Positions 23,967 to 37,046 of a DNA stretch of 64,000 bases are shown here, one piece after another (positions within the stretch are counted from its first letter, which is position 1; each line of letters opens with the position of its first letter). Source of the DNA: Pogostemon cablin (taxonomy: Eukaryota; Streptophyta; Magnoliopsida; Lamiales; Lamiaceae). The position numbers and the translations under genes are program-made. The notes beneath the pieces are model-generated. The model was given only the letters and a program-made list of their open reading frames with translations, searched no databases and was not told where the DNA came from. The DNA is taken from positions 26,911,542-26,975,541 of the forward strand of contig CM042963.1 of the NCBI GenBank assembly GCA_023678885.1, read 5' to 3'.

Positions 23967-24272
23967 AGCATACTAATGTGATTCTATAGTCAAGACAAAC
24001 TAATACCAAATCACACTACAACCATCCCGATAGATTGTCCCCGTCTATATCGATTGTGAGCATCTGTTTATATTTTATAAAGAAATCGATAATATGATCT
24101 TCCGCATGTTGTCGCACAATATATTATCTACAGTATAAAGTAAGTGGACTTTCGCACAAACATATAAATAAATTATAATATGCAAAATGTTTGATCATAT
24201 GATTATCATTTTCAAATAAATTATTAAAACATTGTTCATACAAAAGCTAGACTTTTAATATACAATCTAACA
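23967..24272 (-). repeat. 3' LTR of element B, inner part
   Basis: It runs to ATACAATCTAACA and is followed by ATCTCCCACTT, which on the minus strand is the polypurine tract AAGTGGGAGAT directly before the LTR. Confidence 0.88.
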
Positions 24273-24286
24273 ATCTCCCACTTACA

Positions 24287-24488
24287 CTAAAAGACTACGC
24301 TGCCATATCTACTGACACGCATTCCTTCTACATGCCCATCAAACACTTTTGCTGGAAGGCTCTTAGTGAAAGGATCAGCTAGGTTATCCTCAGATGCAAT
24401 CTTAGCGACAACGACCTCCCCTCTTTTAACGATGTCTCGTATCAGGTGGTACTTGTGCTCAATGTGTTTACTCGTCTTTTGGACTTGT
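24287..24488 (-). pseudogene. Element B RNase H, C-terminal part
   Basis: The minus strand reads KTSKHIEHKYHLIRDIV, then EVVVAKIASEDNLADPFTKS and a stop at 24289-24287 just before the polypurine tract. It joins the part at 32625-32997 across element A; removing A and one CTTGT copy restores a continuous frame. Confidence 0.85.
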
Positions 24489-25865
24489 TGTTGAATTGTA
24501 TACTAAATGTCTAGCTTTAGTATGAACAATGTTATAACAATTTATTTGAAATGAGAATCATATGATCAAATGATTACATCTTATAATTTATTTATATGCA
24601 CGATGCAATAGTTCACTTACTTTATACTGTAGATAATATGTTGTGCGACAACACGCGGAAGATCATATTATCGGTTTCCTTATAAAGTATAAACAAATGC
24701 TCACAATCGAGATAGGCGGGAATTCTCTATCGAGATGGTTGTAGTGTGGTTTGGTTTAGCTTGTCTTGGCTATAGAATCACATTAGCGCACTTTGTGTGT
24801 ATTGAGCAGGACCGCTTGAGATCATTCGACTTATACTGACTTATAGGAGAACTTGATCTCAGTTATTATGAATGTCCATGCTCTTGATCCCTATACAATG
24901 ATCCCGACACGTAGGGCAGTATGTATTTCTTTGATTCATCAATAGGTGAGATTTACATGTATTAAATCAACAAACTCGGTGAGTTGGGAAGTAGTGCTGT
25001 CTCTATGGTGTGCTGTTGATTGTAGAAGGAATCCGTGTCCGTCATAGGTTGATGATGTCCCCTTGAGGAGCTCATAAGGATTATCATGTAAACCCTGCAG
25101 GTGAATTTATTCCGGCATGATAATGAGGTTGAGTGGTACAACTCTTGGATGAGATATTAATTAATGGAGTTGTCAGTAACTTCATTAATTAATGGGCATT
25201 GTGTATCTTAAAATGGGAAGATTAATGGGCTCATAATAAGAAGGAGCCCAAAATGTAATTTTGGGATTAGAGCGGCAGTACAGTAAAAATATTTTAGTAG
25301 ACTATATTATTATTAGTGGACTTAAGTATAAGCTTTGGGCTAAGCTTGGATACTTAAGCCCAATGGAGGCCCGACTCTAATTTCTCCTCCTGGTCCCTGT
25401 TGTAGCCCATATATAAGTCATCTCACATGTTCTAACCCTAAGATAATATGCTTAACACATGAAGAGGGTGGACCGAATAGCAGATTGAGAAGATCTCGAA
25501 GATCGTCGCCCACACAATGTCGAGATTGGACTTGGGAATACAGCAGAAGACCAGAAGGTTGTTTACTGCTGCTGTCCCTACTTTCATGATTTTTATAAAA
25601 TCGTACAGACCTTTGAAATTCAACGTGTGATATACTGATGGAAAGCCACAGAAGAGAGGATCATTTTGGCAGATCACTCAAATCCGATATCAGATGAGAG
25701 AGTTATACCTAAAACGGTGAGACTGCACAGGCTACTAGCGAGAATTCATCTTCTCCAACATACCCTGGTGAAAGGTAATACGTTTCTTATTTTCTTGCTT
25801 TCACTGACTGTTAGAAACGTATGGAACCTAATGGTTCATGTTAACTAAATGATTGAATGCCAACA
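24489..25865 (+). repeat. 5' LTR of element A (long-LTR type)
   Basis: It opens TGTTGAATTGTATACTAAAT and closes GAATGCCAACA. It contains the ~95-bp module (25640-25730) shared with gypsy LTRs and absent from the shorter LTRs of B, C and the solo at 22766. It should hold the promoter and polyadenylation signals. Confidence 0.88.
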
Positions 25866-25866
25866 A

Positions 25867-25879
25867 TTGGTATCAGAGC
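25867..25879 (+). other. Primer binding site of element A
   Basis: TTGGTATCAGAGC directly after the 5' LTR is the standard plant copia site complementary to the 3' end of initiator methionine tRNA. Confidence 0.9.
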
Positions 25880-26599
25880 TTCGGTTTCTTGGTGAAGCGT
25901 GAAATGTTAGGCTAGGGTTTATGTGTGTACATGATGTTAGGGTTTTAGAATTTATTTTCTTGATGGATACCTTAACTGTACACGGCACACGTACATCACA
26001 TGATGGCTTGACGGGCCTGGATGACGATGGGGTTGAGCGGTGGCATTGCAGATGATGGCGTGTCCGTCAGCTAATGGCATGTATCATGCCAGCCAGCTGA
26101 ATGGCTTGTGAGCGAAAGCACACGCAGTTGAATGACAACAACGACGGGGCTTGTGGTGAAGCAGAGACGTGACGATGTTGGACGAATCCTGGAGATCGCA
26201 CGGCTGAAGGCTGTCGTTGTCGTGTAGGCGTGAGCGGCGATGATGCTCATTGATGAAACTTAGCTACGATCGGTGGCTGTCAAGCACGGTGACTCAATAC
26301 CAAGGTTGTACCATCGTGTTCCTTGCCGCTGGTGGATGACACGACTGTCGAAAAGCCCAGCAGGCTAGCGCATCGATGGTGATCAGCGGCGAAGGCTGCT
26401 GTGTTATTGCTGTGATACAACCAACCACATGGTGTCAGGTTTTGGCAAGTATGTCGTCAGCGCTAGAGTTGGCAGAGGACAGTGGCCGGTGTCTGTTAAG
26501 ACAGGTGAGGTCTCCCGACGGTATGCGACGATCTTCAGTCAGCATTCCTGGCGAGACTGAGGCATTTTTGGGCTGACTTGGACGTGTTCCAAGCGAGGC

Positions 26600-26880
26600 A
26601 GATGGTTCTGTGGGCGAGTCAAACCAGCAATCCGACCAGGTTTGTGGAGGTTTGTGGCGAGTTAGGCATCGTTCAGGGCGAGTCATCTAGCATTTAGGGC
26701 GAGTTAGGCAAAGTTTTGAGCGAATCAACCAGCAATCCGGGCGAGTCCATGAGAATTCTGGGCGAATCAACGAGAATTCTTGGTGGGTCGATGAGAAATT
26801 TAGGCGAGTCAATCGTGAATTCCCTCGGGAGTCGGGCATGTCAAGACGGTGTTCTGGGCGAGTCGACGTGTGTTCTGGGC
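26600..26880 (+). repeat. Iterated GGCGAGTC motif array in A's leader
   Basis: GGCGAGTC occurs at about 26613, 26677, 26740, 26803 and 26857, with variants GGCGAGTT, GCGAATC and GGGTCGA between. From about 26715 to 26820 the period is near 22 bases, with a shared tail such as AACGAGAATTCT. Confidence 0.7.
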
Positions 26881-27229
26881 AAGGCGGCGCTGCACTCTGG
26901 ACGTCTTCACTGGTGATGTTTGCCGGATGATGTTGATGCAGCGTACAGACAATGGCTTGGCGGAACAATTATCATTTTCATGAGCACGATTGGCGGGATG
27001 CTTGTGCCTCTGCTGTGCATCATCGACGGCAGTAGTTGGCAGCGTGCTTTTTGGTAAACGACAGTTCTCCGACGGACAGATGCATGGCTGGAGCGACGCC
27101 GCTACACTCGGCGGATTTCGATAGTTGTGGGTCCATGTGTGAGATTTTTTAAGGCACAAGTTTTCTTCTTGTTGTGCAAGAAACCCGTTTAATTGCTTGG
27201 AGTGTTGGACAAGACATCCTTTTTGACAA

Positions 27230-27560
27230 ATTAATTCCTAATATATGACTGCCATAATTGACTTAATTGTTTATTATTGTCATATATGGATGTGGAATTA
27301 ATTTTTTATATATAACTTTCATAATTGATTTAATTATCTATTATTGTTATATATGGTTGGATATCGATATAGATGATTTAAAAAATCTGGACGATATCGA
27401 TGGTCGATATCGATAGTTTCTAAAATTTGATTATCTGAAAATTTTGAAATTTTGATAATTTGGACGATATCGATGATTTTAAAAATCTGGAAGATATCGA
27501 TGGTCGATATCGTGAGTTAGAAAAATTTGATAATCTGGATATTTTTTAAAATTTGATAAT
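27230..27560 (+). repeat. Two tandem repeat blocks in A's leader
   Basis: First block (27230-27355): two copies of a unit around CATAATTGATTTAATTATC and TATTATTGTTATATATGG, with a third degenerate copy near 27615-27660. Second block (27355-27560): a unit of about 110 bases containing GATATCGATGGTCGATATCG, a palindrome-rich phrase, repeated twice. Confidence 0.75.
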
Positions 27561-27824
27561 CAGGAGGTCTTTGCCGACATTAGTGCTTAGTGGCGAACAA
27601 TCAAATTCACTGATATATAACTGTTTATAATTATTTTAATTATCATATTATTGTTATTTATGTTATGCATGATTCTCTGTGATTTACTATCTTATGTGAC
27701 GTAATAGGAGCATGCTAGGTTGCGTATTTTATTGTAAATATTATATGCATGTAAAAACCCTTGGTGTTAAATTACTAAGTGGGAGAGGGGATTGGAAATT
27801 AATTCACGTGGCCTCCATTATTGG

Positions 27825-28025
27825 TTTTAAAGTGATGTGAATAAACTTGCGCATCGGTTATAGTACCTTCCTCCCTAACGGATGAGTTTATTCATGGATC
27901 ACTAGTACAGACTTCTTTAAATAATTATTGTTTGTAATGTGATGCATATGGACTTGCGCATTGGCTATAGTGCCTTCCTACCTAACGGATGAGTTTATAT
28001 GCGGCTCACTGGTACAAACTTATAT
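27825..28025 (+). repeat. Tandem duplication in A's leader
   Basis: Two copies of a unit of about 120 bases: GACTTGCGCATTGGCTATAG, CCTTCC, ACCTAACGGATGAGTTTAT. Element B carries a related single copy, reversed, near 38090-38165. Confidence 0.75.
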
Positions 28026-28544
28026 ATTAATGGTTGTAAAAATTATCTGAGCGCGTGTGTACTTCTCCAACAGTAAGGCACATAAGATTGGACAGCGGAC
28101 TTGGGATCAAATAATGGTATACACTTAGATATAAATAATTAGTATCATCCCCAACAGAGTCACTGCTATTATTTGCATGGCTAAAGAGGAACCGACTATT
28201 AATTATTTTGTCATGAGGTTAGGTTGACGAATAAAATTAATGGGTAAAACTTTCTCTTGTAAATGTTCGAGTTTGTAAATGTCCACACTAACGTTGCTTG
28301 CAGACTCACGGTGCTTGAGATGTCGGTGAATTTTAATTTTATATTATTTTGAGGGAATCAATATAAATGGACAAAATTCGAAGATTTGATCGGTGTATTT
28401 ATTTGTAATTCTATATAATTTCAAACGGTTTTATTTTACTTATTGTTAATTAAAAGAAATTATATTTACTGGTCCAAAATTAGAACATTAGAAAAGAATC
28501 TTGGTTTTAGTTCTAACTGCTTAGAAAATAAAAATGTGTTCTCA

Positions 28545-31240
28545 CTAAGGATGTTCTGTGATGCCTATCAAAGTCTTTAGTGGAGAGGTGAGAGGTTCAT
28601 AGAAATATGATGGTCTCAGGCAACTCTTCGTATACTTGAGTAAGTTAGAAAGACAAGAGATCATGGATAGATTGATGAATGAATTGGAAATGCTTGGAGT
28701 AGAAATTGAAAGGGAAACCCAGATCAATTTATTCTTCATAATTTGCCTGGATATTTTAAGCGAGTTCTACCTGAAATACGAGAGGTTGTATATGTTGGGG
28801 AACTTCTGACAAAACATGTGGCGAAGGAAATCCAATTTCATCAAGATGTGAACAATGTTAGTATCTCATTCACTAGTTATTGAAGCATGATTAGTGATGG
28901 CGTCTACTGACACGTTGTGTGTAGATATTGGAATCACTGAAAGCGTGTAACTAGGTGATGATGAGATTATTATGTACATGGGTAAAACTACGAAAGTAAT
29001 GGCAATTGCAGTTGGAGTTATTTATTTATCTTATGATAGGAATAAACGTTTGATTATGAGAGATTGTCTTTACATACGTTTTCATAGAAAGAATTTGATT
29101 TCAGTTTCTATGTATCTACGGATAGATACTCCATTTCATTTAAATGACATGGTCATAGTAATGAGGAATGGAGTTATAACCTGTTGTGGTACGTTGGTAA
29201 CAATTTGTACTCTCTTAAATGATGTTTATTCCACGAATGCAACAAATAGTAATTAATAATGCGTCTTCTAATCCTAATAAGAGAAAGACTCTTATGGAAG
29301 TGGTTAGATAGATGATGAGTTATTTGGAATTATTAAATTCATTTTATGGATATGCCCTAGAAACAACATTTGTCTGTTTGAGGGATATCCTAGAAAAATA
29401 AAGGGTGATGATTTATTTAGTCCAAAAGATCGAAGGATGATTGTTAACATAAACACTGGATTTTTGGAAAAGGACTATGTATTAAATCATAAACACATGT
29501 ATAAATTGTTCTAAAAGAAGTGAGAGGAAAAAACACAAAGTATTAGTACCAAGTGTACAAGAGGATATACCACAAGGTAAACTGCAACGCGTGTCACGTC
29601 TGATACACAATTACATGTAGTGCCTTGTCGTAGTGGGAGGGTTGTTCGTCAATCCGTAAGATATATGTTTTGGGAGAGCCGTGAGACTTGGTCCCTAGTA
29701 AACATAAAATTGGCCCATGGATACGACGAAGCACTACAAGATAAAAATGCGAAATCTTAGCAAAGTGCAATGAATGTTGAAATAGAATCGATGGATTCTA
29801 AATTAGATCTGGCTGATTGTAGGACCACTAAATAGTGTAAAAGCCATTAAAAGTGGTCATACGAAATAAAAGAGGATCATACGGTAAGGTGAAAACCTTT
29901 GAAGCAAAGCTTGTTGCGAAAAGGTATAATCAGAAAGAAAAGGTTCGATTATGAGAAAATATGTTCGCCGATAGCTATGCCTATATTGATCCGGACTCTT
30001 TTATCTGTTGCTACTCATATGAAAATGAGGGATAGCAAATAGATGTCAAGATAGCTTTCCTGATTGGAAGTCTTGAGGAAACATCTATGTGAAACAACCA
30101 GAGTGATTCATTGCAAAGGGCTAAGAGCATTTTGATAGAAAGCTTAAAGTGTCCATCGATGGATTAAAGCAAGCTTCAAGATCATGAAACATCCATTTTG
30201 ATGAGGTAAATCCAGTGACATGGATTTAATCAATGTTCGGATGGGGCTTGTGTATTGAAAAGAGTGACGGAAACATGGTGGTATATCTTGTACTATACGT
30301 AGATAGTATCTTGCTCATTGGAGACAATGAAAGAGTATTGTCGGTGTAGGGTATGGTTAATAAAGCAGTGTGACATGAAGGACTTAAGATAAGCAAGAAA
30401 TATTCTTGCAATTATCTCAAGCTTAATGAATTGATACAATTACTACTCGTTTAGCATGTGACTTTATCTAAGAAAATATGTCTTGAGATATAAAAGAAGA
30501 TAAAGGTGATAAAAGCGGTTCCTTATGCTTCGGCGAATAAGGAAGCTTAATCTAAGGAATGATATGCACGAGAATGGATATTTGTTTTGCTGAACGAATA
30601 GACAGTGTGTATCAAAGATAACCCGAAATAAGAATGTTGAATTGTGGTAACACATAATTTTGAAGTACCTGAAAAGGACTAGAAATTATATGTGGACTTA
30701 CCGGATAGATTCACTGCTTCTTGCAAGTTACATAGATTTGAATTTTTCAAATCAGATAGGGACGGCAGTAAATTCACCTCGAAGGTTATGTGTTTAATTT
30801 TAGGAAGTAGAGTTATAATGTAGAGGAGTGTTATATAGAAATATATTTCAGACTCCGGACTCCATCATGGTAAGATGATAAATTGGAGCCTATGAGGCAG
30901 CCAAAGTATCTATATGACTCTAGAAACTTCATGATGGACTTTGAAGTGTTTATAAGTTTGCCCAAGGTTATCACAATTTATTTTGATGATAATGGTGCAG
31001 TTACAAACTTGAAGGAATCACGAGCCCATAAGGCAATTAAACACATGGAGCGCGAATACCACCTATTACGAGAAATCGTATGATGAGGGAAAGGTTGTTG
31101 TCGCAAAAATTGCATCGGATGATGACATAGTAAATCTATTTACAAGGACCTTAAGGCGAGAGCTTTTGATGATCATGTAGTGGAGTGGGAATCTGATGTA
31201 TGGCAGAAGACATGACAGCATCGTCTTTTAGTATAAGTGG
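28545..31240 (+). pseudogene. Gag-pol relics of element A
   Basis: Recognisable pieces in order: gag at about 28640-28800 (MDRLMNELEMLGVEIERETQ), protease start near 28896 (ASTDTLCVDIG), GAG-pre-integrase at 28972-29256 (LYIRFHRKNLISVSMYLR), a short late-integrase piece near 29370-29510, RT fragments around 29880-30420, and RNase H at 30883-31083 (SRAHKAIKHMEREYHLLREI). Integrase is mostly deleted, and nearly every segment has stops and frame changes. Element B shows the same order in far better condition. Confidence 0.8.
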
Positions 31241-31245
31241 GAGAT

Positions 31246-32624
31246 TGTTGGATTGTATACTAAAAGTGTAGCTTTAGTATGAACAATGTTGTAACAATTT
31301 ATTTGAAATGAGAATCATATGATCAAATGATTGCGTCTTATAATTTATTTATATGCATGATGCAATAGTCCACTTACTTTATACTATAGATAATATGTTG
31401 TGCGACAACACGCGGAAGATCATATTATCGGTTTTCTTATAAAGTATAAAAAGATGCTCACAACCGAGATAGACGTGGACTCTCTATCGGGATTGTTGTA
31501 GTGTAGTTTGGTATTAGCTTGTCTTGGCTATAGAATCACATTAGTGCACTTTGTGTGTATTGAGCAGGACCACTTGAGATCGTTCGACTTATACTAACTT
31601 ATAGGAGAACTTGATCTCAGTTATTATGGATGTTCGTGCTCTTAATCCCTATACAATGACCTCGACACGTAGGGCAATATGTATTTTTTTTATTCATCAA
31701 TGGATGAGATTTACATATATTAAATCAACAAACTCGGTGAGTTGGGAAGTAGTGATGTCTCTATGGTGTGATGTTGATTGTAGAAGGAATCCGTGTCCGT
31801 CATAGGTTGATGATGTCCCCTTGAGGAGCTCATAAGGATTATCATTTAAATCCTGTAGGTGGATTTATTCCATCATGATAATGAGGTTGAGTGGTACTAC
31901 TCTTGGATGAGATATTAACTAATGGAGTTGTCAGTAATTAAATTAATTAATGGGCATTGTATATCTTAAATATGGGGAGACTAACAGGCTCATAATAAGA
32001 AGGAGCCCAAAACGTAATTTTGGGATTAGAGCGGCTGTGCAGTAATAATATTTTAGTGGATTATATTATTATTATTGGACTTAAGTATAAGCTTTGGGCT
32101 AAGCTTGGATACTTAAGCCCAATGGAGGCCCGACTCTAATTTCTCCTCCTGGTCCCTGTTGTAGCCTACATATAAGTCATCTCAATTGTGCTAACCCTAA
32201 GATAACATGCCTAACACGTAAAGAGGGTGGACAGAACAGCAGATTGAGAAGATCTCGAAGATCGTCGCCCACACGACGTCGAGATTGGATTTGGAAATAC
32301 AACAGAAGACCAGAAGGTTGTTTGCTGCTGCTGTCCGCCAAATTTTACAATTTTTATAAAATCGTATAGACCTCTGAATTCAACATGTGATATACTAATG
32401 GAGAGCCACAGAAGAGAGGATCATTTTGGCGTGTAGATCACTCAAATCCGATATCGGATGAGAGAGTTATGCCCAAAATGGTGAGGCTGCACAGGCTGCC
32501 AGCGAGAATTCATCTTCTCCAACATACCCTGGTGAAAGGTAATACGTTTCTTATTTTCTTGCTTCCGCTGACTGTTAGAAACATATGGAACGGTTCACGT
32601 TAACTAAACAATCGAATGTCAACA
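31246..32624 (+). repeat. 3' LTR of element A
   Basis: It opens TGTTGGATTGTATACTAAAAG after TAAGTGGGAGAT and closes ATGTCAACA. The shared module lies at 32401-32495. Confidence 0.9.
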
Positions 32625-35534
32625 CTTGTGGTTCCTTCGAGTTTACTACTGCACCACTGTTATCACAATATATTGTGATTGCTTTGGGCAAACCAGGAAT
32701 CACATCCAAGTCCATTAAGAAGTTCCTAAGCCATATTGCTTCTTTAGTTACCTCAGATGCTGCTACATATTCATCTTCCATGGTAGAGTCTGCAACACAT
32801 TTCTGCTCTACACTCCTCCATATTATAGCTTCTCCTCCAAGAGTAAACACATAACCCGAGGTGGATTTACTAGCATCCCTATCTGACTGAAAATCCGAAT
32901 CAGTATAATCCAAAGGCAACAAAGTATCTGCACAGTAAACCAGCATATAATCCCTAGTCTTTCGCAGGTACTTCAGAATATGCTTACCGCAGTCCAATGT
33001 TCTTGTCCTGGGTTACTTTGATACCTACTGACCATGCCCACCACATAACAGATATCCGGCCTTGTACATAGCATCGCATACATGAGGCTTCCTACTGCCG
33101 AAGCATAAGGAACCAGATTTATTTTCTCTATTTCATTTTGTGTCTTTGGACACATTTCCTTAGACAGAGAAATTCCATGTCTGTAAGGTAGGAAACCTTT
33201 CTTGGAATCTTGCATGCTAAAACGAGCTAGGATTGTATCAATGTATGAAGCTTGGGATAAGCACAACATTCTTTTCTTGCGATCCCTTATTAATTTGATC
33301 CCTAGAATGTGTCCGGCTTCTTCTAAGTCCTTCATCTCAAACTGCTTGGATAGCCATACCCTAACGCCCGACAATACCTTTACGTTGTTTCCAATGAGCA
33401 GGATATCATCCACGTAAAGTATAAGAAATACCACTACGTTTTTGTCACACTTCTTGTACACACATGATTCATCCGGACATTGAATAAACCCAAATGACTG
33501 GATTACTTCATCAAAATGGATGTTCCATGATCTAGAAGCTTGTTTCAATCCATAAATGGACCTATTAAGCTTACACACAAGATGCTCTTCCCCTTCCGCA
33601 ATGAATCCCTCTGGTTGCTTCATATAAATATTTTTCTCAAGGCTTCCATTCAGGAAAGCTGTCTTGACATCCATTTGCCATACCTCGTAGTCCATAAAAG
33701 CGGCAACAAATAAAAGAATCCGGATTGACTTAAGCATGGCGTCAGGCTAGAAGATTTCCTCATAATCGATTCCCTCTTTCTGAGTATATCCCTTCGCAGC
33801 GAGCCTTGCTTTAAAGGTTTCCACCTTATCATCAGATCCTCTTTTCCTTTTGTAGACCCACTTGGATCTAATAGCTTTTACACCATTGGGTGGTTCTACA
33901 AGCTCCCAGACTTGATGAAAATATATGGATTCTATTTCAGATTTTATTATTTTATGCCATGATTGAGCATCTTTATCATGCAAAGCTTCATTGTAATTCC
34001 ATGGGTCAATTTCATGTTCACTAGGGACCAAGTCTGACGACTTTCCCAATCCCATAAATCTATCGGATTGTCTCACAACCCTCCTACTACGACAAGGCTC
34101 CACAGGCAATTGTGTATCAGGTGTGACACGCGATGCAGTGTCTTGTGGTATATCCTTTTGTACAGTTGGTATTGTATTTGGTGTTTTCCCTATTACTTCT
34201 TCAAGAACATTTTTACTCATGGGTTTATGGTTCATTATATAATCCTCTTCCAAAAAGCTTGCGTTCGTGCTTACGATCACCTTTTGATCATTTGGTTTAT
34301 AAAACAAACCACCTTTCATTCCTCTAGGATATCCTATAAACAGGCAAACTTCAGTACGTGATTCTAACTTATCAGCATCTGCCTTTAACACATGTTCCGG
34401 AGCACCCCGAATTCGAATTTGTTTCAAAACAGGCTTTCGCCCGGTCAACAATTTTGTGGGTGTGGAGGCTACTAATTTAAAAGATACTAAATTTAGAATG
34501 TAAGTTGCTATTTGTAAGGCGTATTCCCAAAATGAATTTGGTAATTGCGAATAACTCATCATTGATCTTACCATTTCCATAAGAGTCATATTCCTTCTTT
34601 TCGTTATACCATTCTGCTGGGGTGTGCCCGGTGCAGATAATTGGGATTCAATCCCTTCCTCTGATAAATAATTCCTAAACTCTCTCAAGAGGTATTCGCC
34701 ACCACAATCAGATCATAGTGTCTTGATACATTTTCCAAGTTGTTTCTCCACATCAGCCTTGTACTCTTTGAATTTATCAAAGTACTCAGACTTGCGGCGC
34801 ATCAAATAAATGTATCCATATCTAGAATAATCGTCAATGAAAGTGATGAAGTATTCATAACCACTTCTTATTTGGACAATTATATGACCACATAAATCAG
34901 AATGAACCAATTTCAACAGATCCTTGGTTATATTCCCCTTTGCCTTAAAAGGCCTCTTGGTCATCTTTCCTTCTAAGCAGGATTCACAAGTTGGATAATT
35001 TTCCACTACTAATGAACTTAGAGGTCCATCAGCTATTAACCTTTGAATCCTACTTAAGTTAATATGACCCAGTCTTAGATGTCAAAGATATGTTTGGTTC
35101 ATTTTCGAGTGTTCTTTTCTCTTATTGGTAGATGTATTATTCAATTTAATTTGTTGCACTGTGGAAGAAATTGGATTAAGAGTATATAAATTATCTATCA
35201 ATGTACCATCATAGATAATAATTCTATATTTCCTTATAACAACCTTGTCATTAAAAGAAACAGAATATCCATCTATAAATAATTTAGAAACCAAAATTAA
35301 ATTCTTTCTAAAATGAGGTACATAAAGATAATTCCTCAAAACAAGAGTTTTATTTTTATTGAAAAATAAATAGACGTCTCCCACTGCAAGAGCTGCTACA
35401 CTTGTAACATTCTCCACGAGTATGGTAATCTCTCCATCACTAGGCTGTCGGGTTTGGTGGAACCACTGCAATGAGTTATAGACATGGTCAGTGGCTCCCG
35501 TATCTACACACCAAGTGTCAGCAGATACAGCCAC
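32625..35534 (-). pseudogene. Element B pol: protease, integrase, reverse transcriptase, RNase H
   Basis: From right to left: protease with VDTGATDH (near 35510); GAG-pre-integrase (RKNLILVSKLF, ending near 35082); integrase zinc site (SCLEGKMTKRPF) and core with FITFIDDYSRYGYIYL and APGTPQQNG (35006-33750); reverse transcriptase with MDVKTAFLNG and LILYVDDILLIG (33737-32976); and RNase H with SDRDASKSTSGYVF and CDNSGAVVNSKE, up to the junction with A. Lesions: stops at 35084-35082, 34715-34713 and 33749-33747, and a frameshift near 32985. The domain order (integrase before RT) is Ty1-copia. Apart from these breaks, the frame is long and well preserved. Confidence 0.92.
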
Positions 35535-35661
35535 TAAATACGATTCAACAACTAGTAATAAGACTTACCGCTCATGTTCCCCTTCAGAAGAGGGCAGTCT
35601 ACCTTGTAATGTCCCGGCCGCTTGCATTTGAAGCACTTGCCTCTAGGTTTCTTGACCAAAC
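35535..35661 (-). pseudogene. Element B gag zinc knuckle
   Basis: The minus strand reads KKPRGKCFKCKRPGHYKVDC, a CX2CX4HX4C zinc knuckle typical of copia nucleocapsid. The solo LTR at 35662 cuts the frame just before it. Confidence 0.85.
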
Positions 35662-37046
35662 TGTTGGAGTTCGATCGTTTGGATAACATGAACCGTTAGG
35701 GTTCTATGCGTTTCTAAATCAGCAGAAGCAAAGAAAATAGAAACGTATTACCTTTCACCAGGGTATGTTGAAGAAGAGAAAATTCTCGCTGGCAGCATGC
35801 GCGACCTCACAATTTTGGCCATAACTTCCTCATTCAATCTTCGATTTGATTGCTTTTTGGCCAAAATGATCCTCTCTTCCATGGCTTTCCATCCATGTAT
35901 CACAACACCAGTTTTGTGTTCCACACAAATTCAGAAAAATCATGGAAGTTGACGATCAGGTTGCTGAAAATGACCTCTCCGATCTTCTGTTGTATTCCCA
36001 AGTCCAATCTTAACGTCGTGTGGGCGACGATCTTCAAGATTCACTCAATCTGCTCTCTTACCTATTTTCACGTGTGTTAGGTATGTATTCTTAAGTTTAG
36101 AACAGTTGAGATGACTTATATATGGGCTACAATAGGGACCAGGAGGAGAAATTAGAGTTGGGCCTCCATTGGGCTTAAGTATCCAAGTTTAGCCCAAAAC
36201 TTATACTTAAGTCCAATAATAATAATATATTCCACTAAAATAATATTACTGCACTGCCGCTCTAATCCCATAATTACATTATGGGCTCCTTCTTATTATG
36301 AGCCCGATAGTCTCCCCGTGTTTAAGATATACAATGTCCATTAATTAATTAAGTTACTGACAACTCCATTAATTAATATCTCATCCGAGAGTAGTACTAC
36401 TCAACCTCATTATCATGCAGGAATAAATCCACCTGCAGGGTTTACATGATAATCCTTATAAGCTCCTCAAGGGGACATCATCAACCTATTTAATAAGACA
36501 CGAATTCCTTCTACAATCAACAGCACACCATAGAGACATCACTATTTTCCAACTTACCGAGCTTATTGATTTAATTACATATAAATCTCACTCATTGATG
36601 AATCAAAGAAATACATACTGCCTTACATGTTGAGGTTATTGTATAGGGATTAAGAGCACGAACATCCATAATAACTGAGATCAAGTTCTCCTATATAGTC
36701 ATTATAAGTTGAAAGATCTCAAGCGGTCCTTGTCAATACACATAAAGTGCACTAATGTGATTCTATAGTCAAGACAAACTAATACCAAATCACACTACAA
36801 CCATCCCAATAGAGAGTCCCCATCTATCTCGATTGTGAACACCTGTTTATATTTTATAAGGAAATCGATAATATGATCTTCCGCGTGTTGTCGCACAACA
36901 TATTATCTATAGTATAAAGTAAGAGGACTATTACATCGACATATAAATAAATTATAAGACGCAATCATTTGATCAATGATTCTCATTTCAAATATTGTTA
37001 AAACATTATTCATACTAAAGCTAGGCTTTCAATATACAATCCAACA
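35662..37046 (-). repeat. Solo LTR between gag body and zinc knuckle of B
   Basis: A 1385-bp family LTR of the long type, ends TGTTGGAGTTCGATCG and ACAATCCAACA. Flanks CAAAC (35657-35661) and CACAC (37047-37051) match at 4 of 5 bases. It carries the shared module at 35791-35890 in reverse orientation. Without it the gag frame of B would run through. Confidence 0.85.

Larger units (their letters stand above)
25880..28544 (+). other. Long 5' leader of element A
   Basis: About 2.7 kb separate the PBS from the first gag relic. The first part (25980-27120) is GC-rich with iterated GGCGAGTC-like motifs. Then come AT-rich tandem repeats and a duplicated stretch near 27830-28020. The short ORFs in it, on both strands, show no known domain. 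Confidence 0.7.
24489..32624 (+). mobile_element. Ty1-copia element A, full length, nested in B
   Basis: 5' LTR 24489-25865 (1377 bp), PBS from 25867, internal region 25866-31245, polypurine tract TAAGTGGGAGAT at 31234-31245, and 3' LTR 31246-32624 (1379 bp). Target duplication CTTGT is exact (24484-24488 and 32625-32629), within B's RNase H. About 19 of the first 265 LTR positions differ between the two ends by hand count. Its gag-pol is reduced to short relics although it is younger than B, so it was probably moved in trans. Confidence 0.92.

Noticed and set aside
26600..26880. CRISPR-like array
   Set aside because: The period of about 22 bases and motif variation do not fit direct repeats with unique spacers, and the organism is a plant; it is leader repeat DNA of a retrotransposon.
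26376..27159. Overlapping ORFs in the GC-rich part of A's leader
   Set aside because: They overlap on both strands, contain no domain and follow the iterated motif; open only because of base composition.
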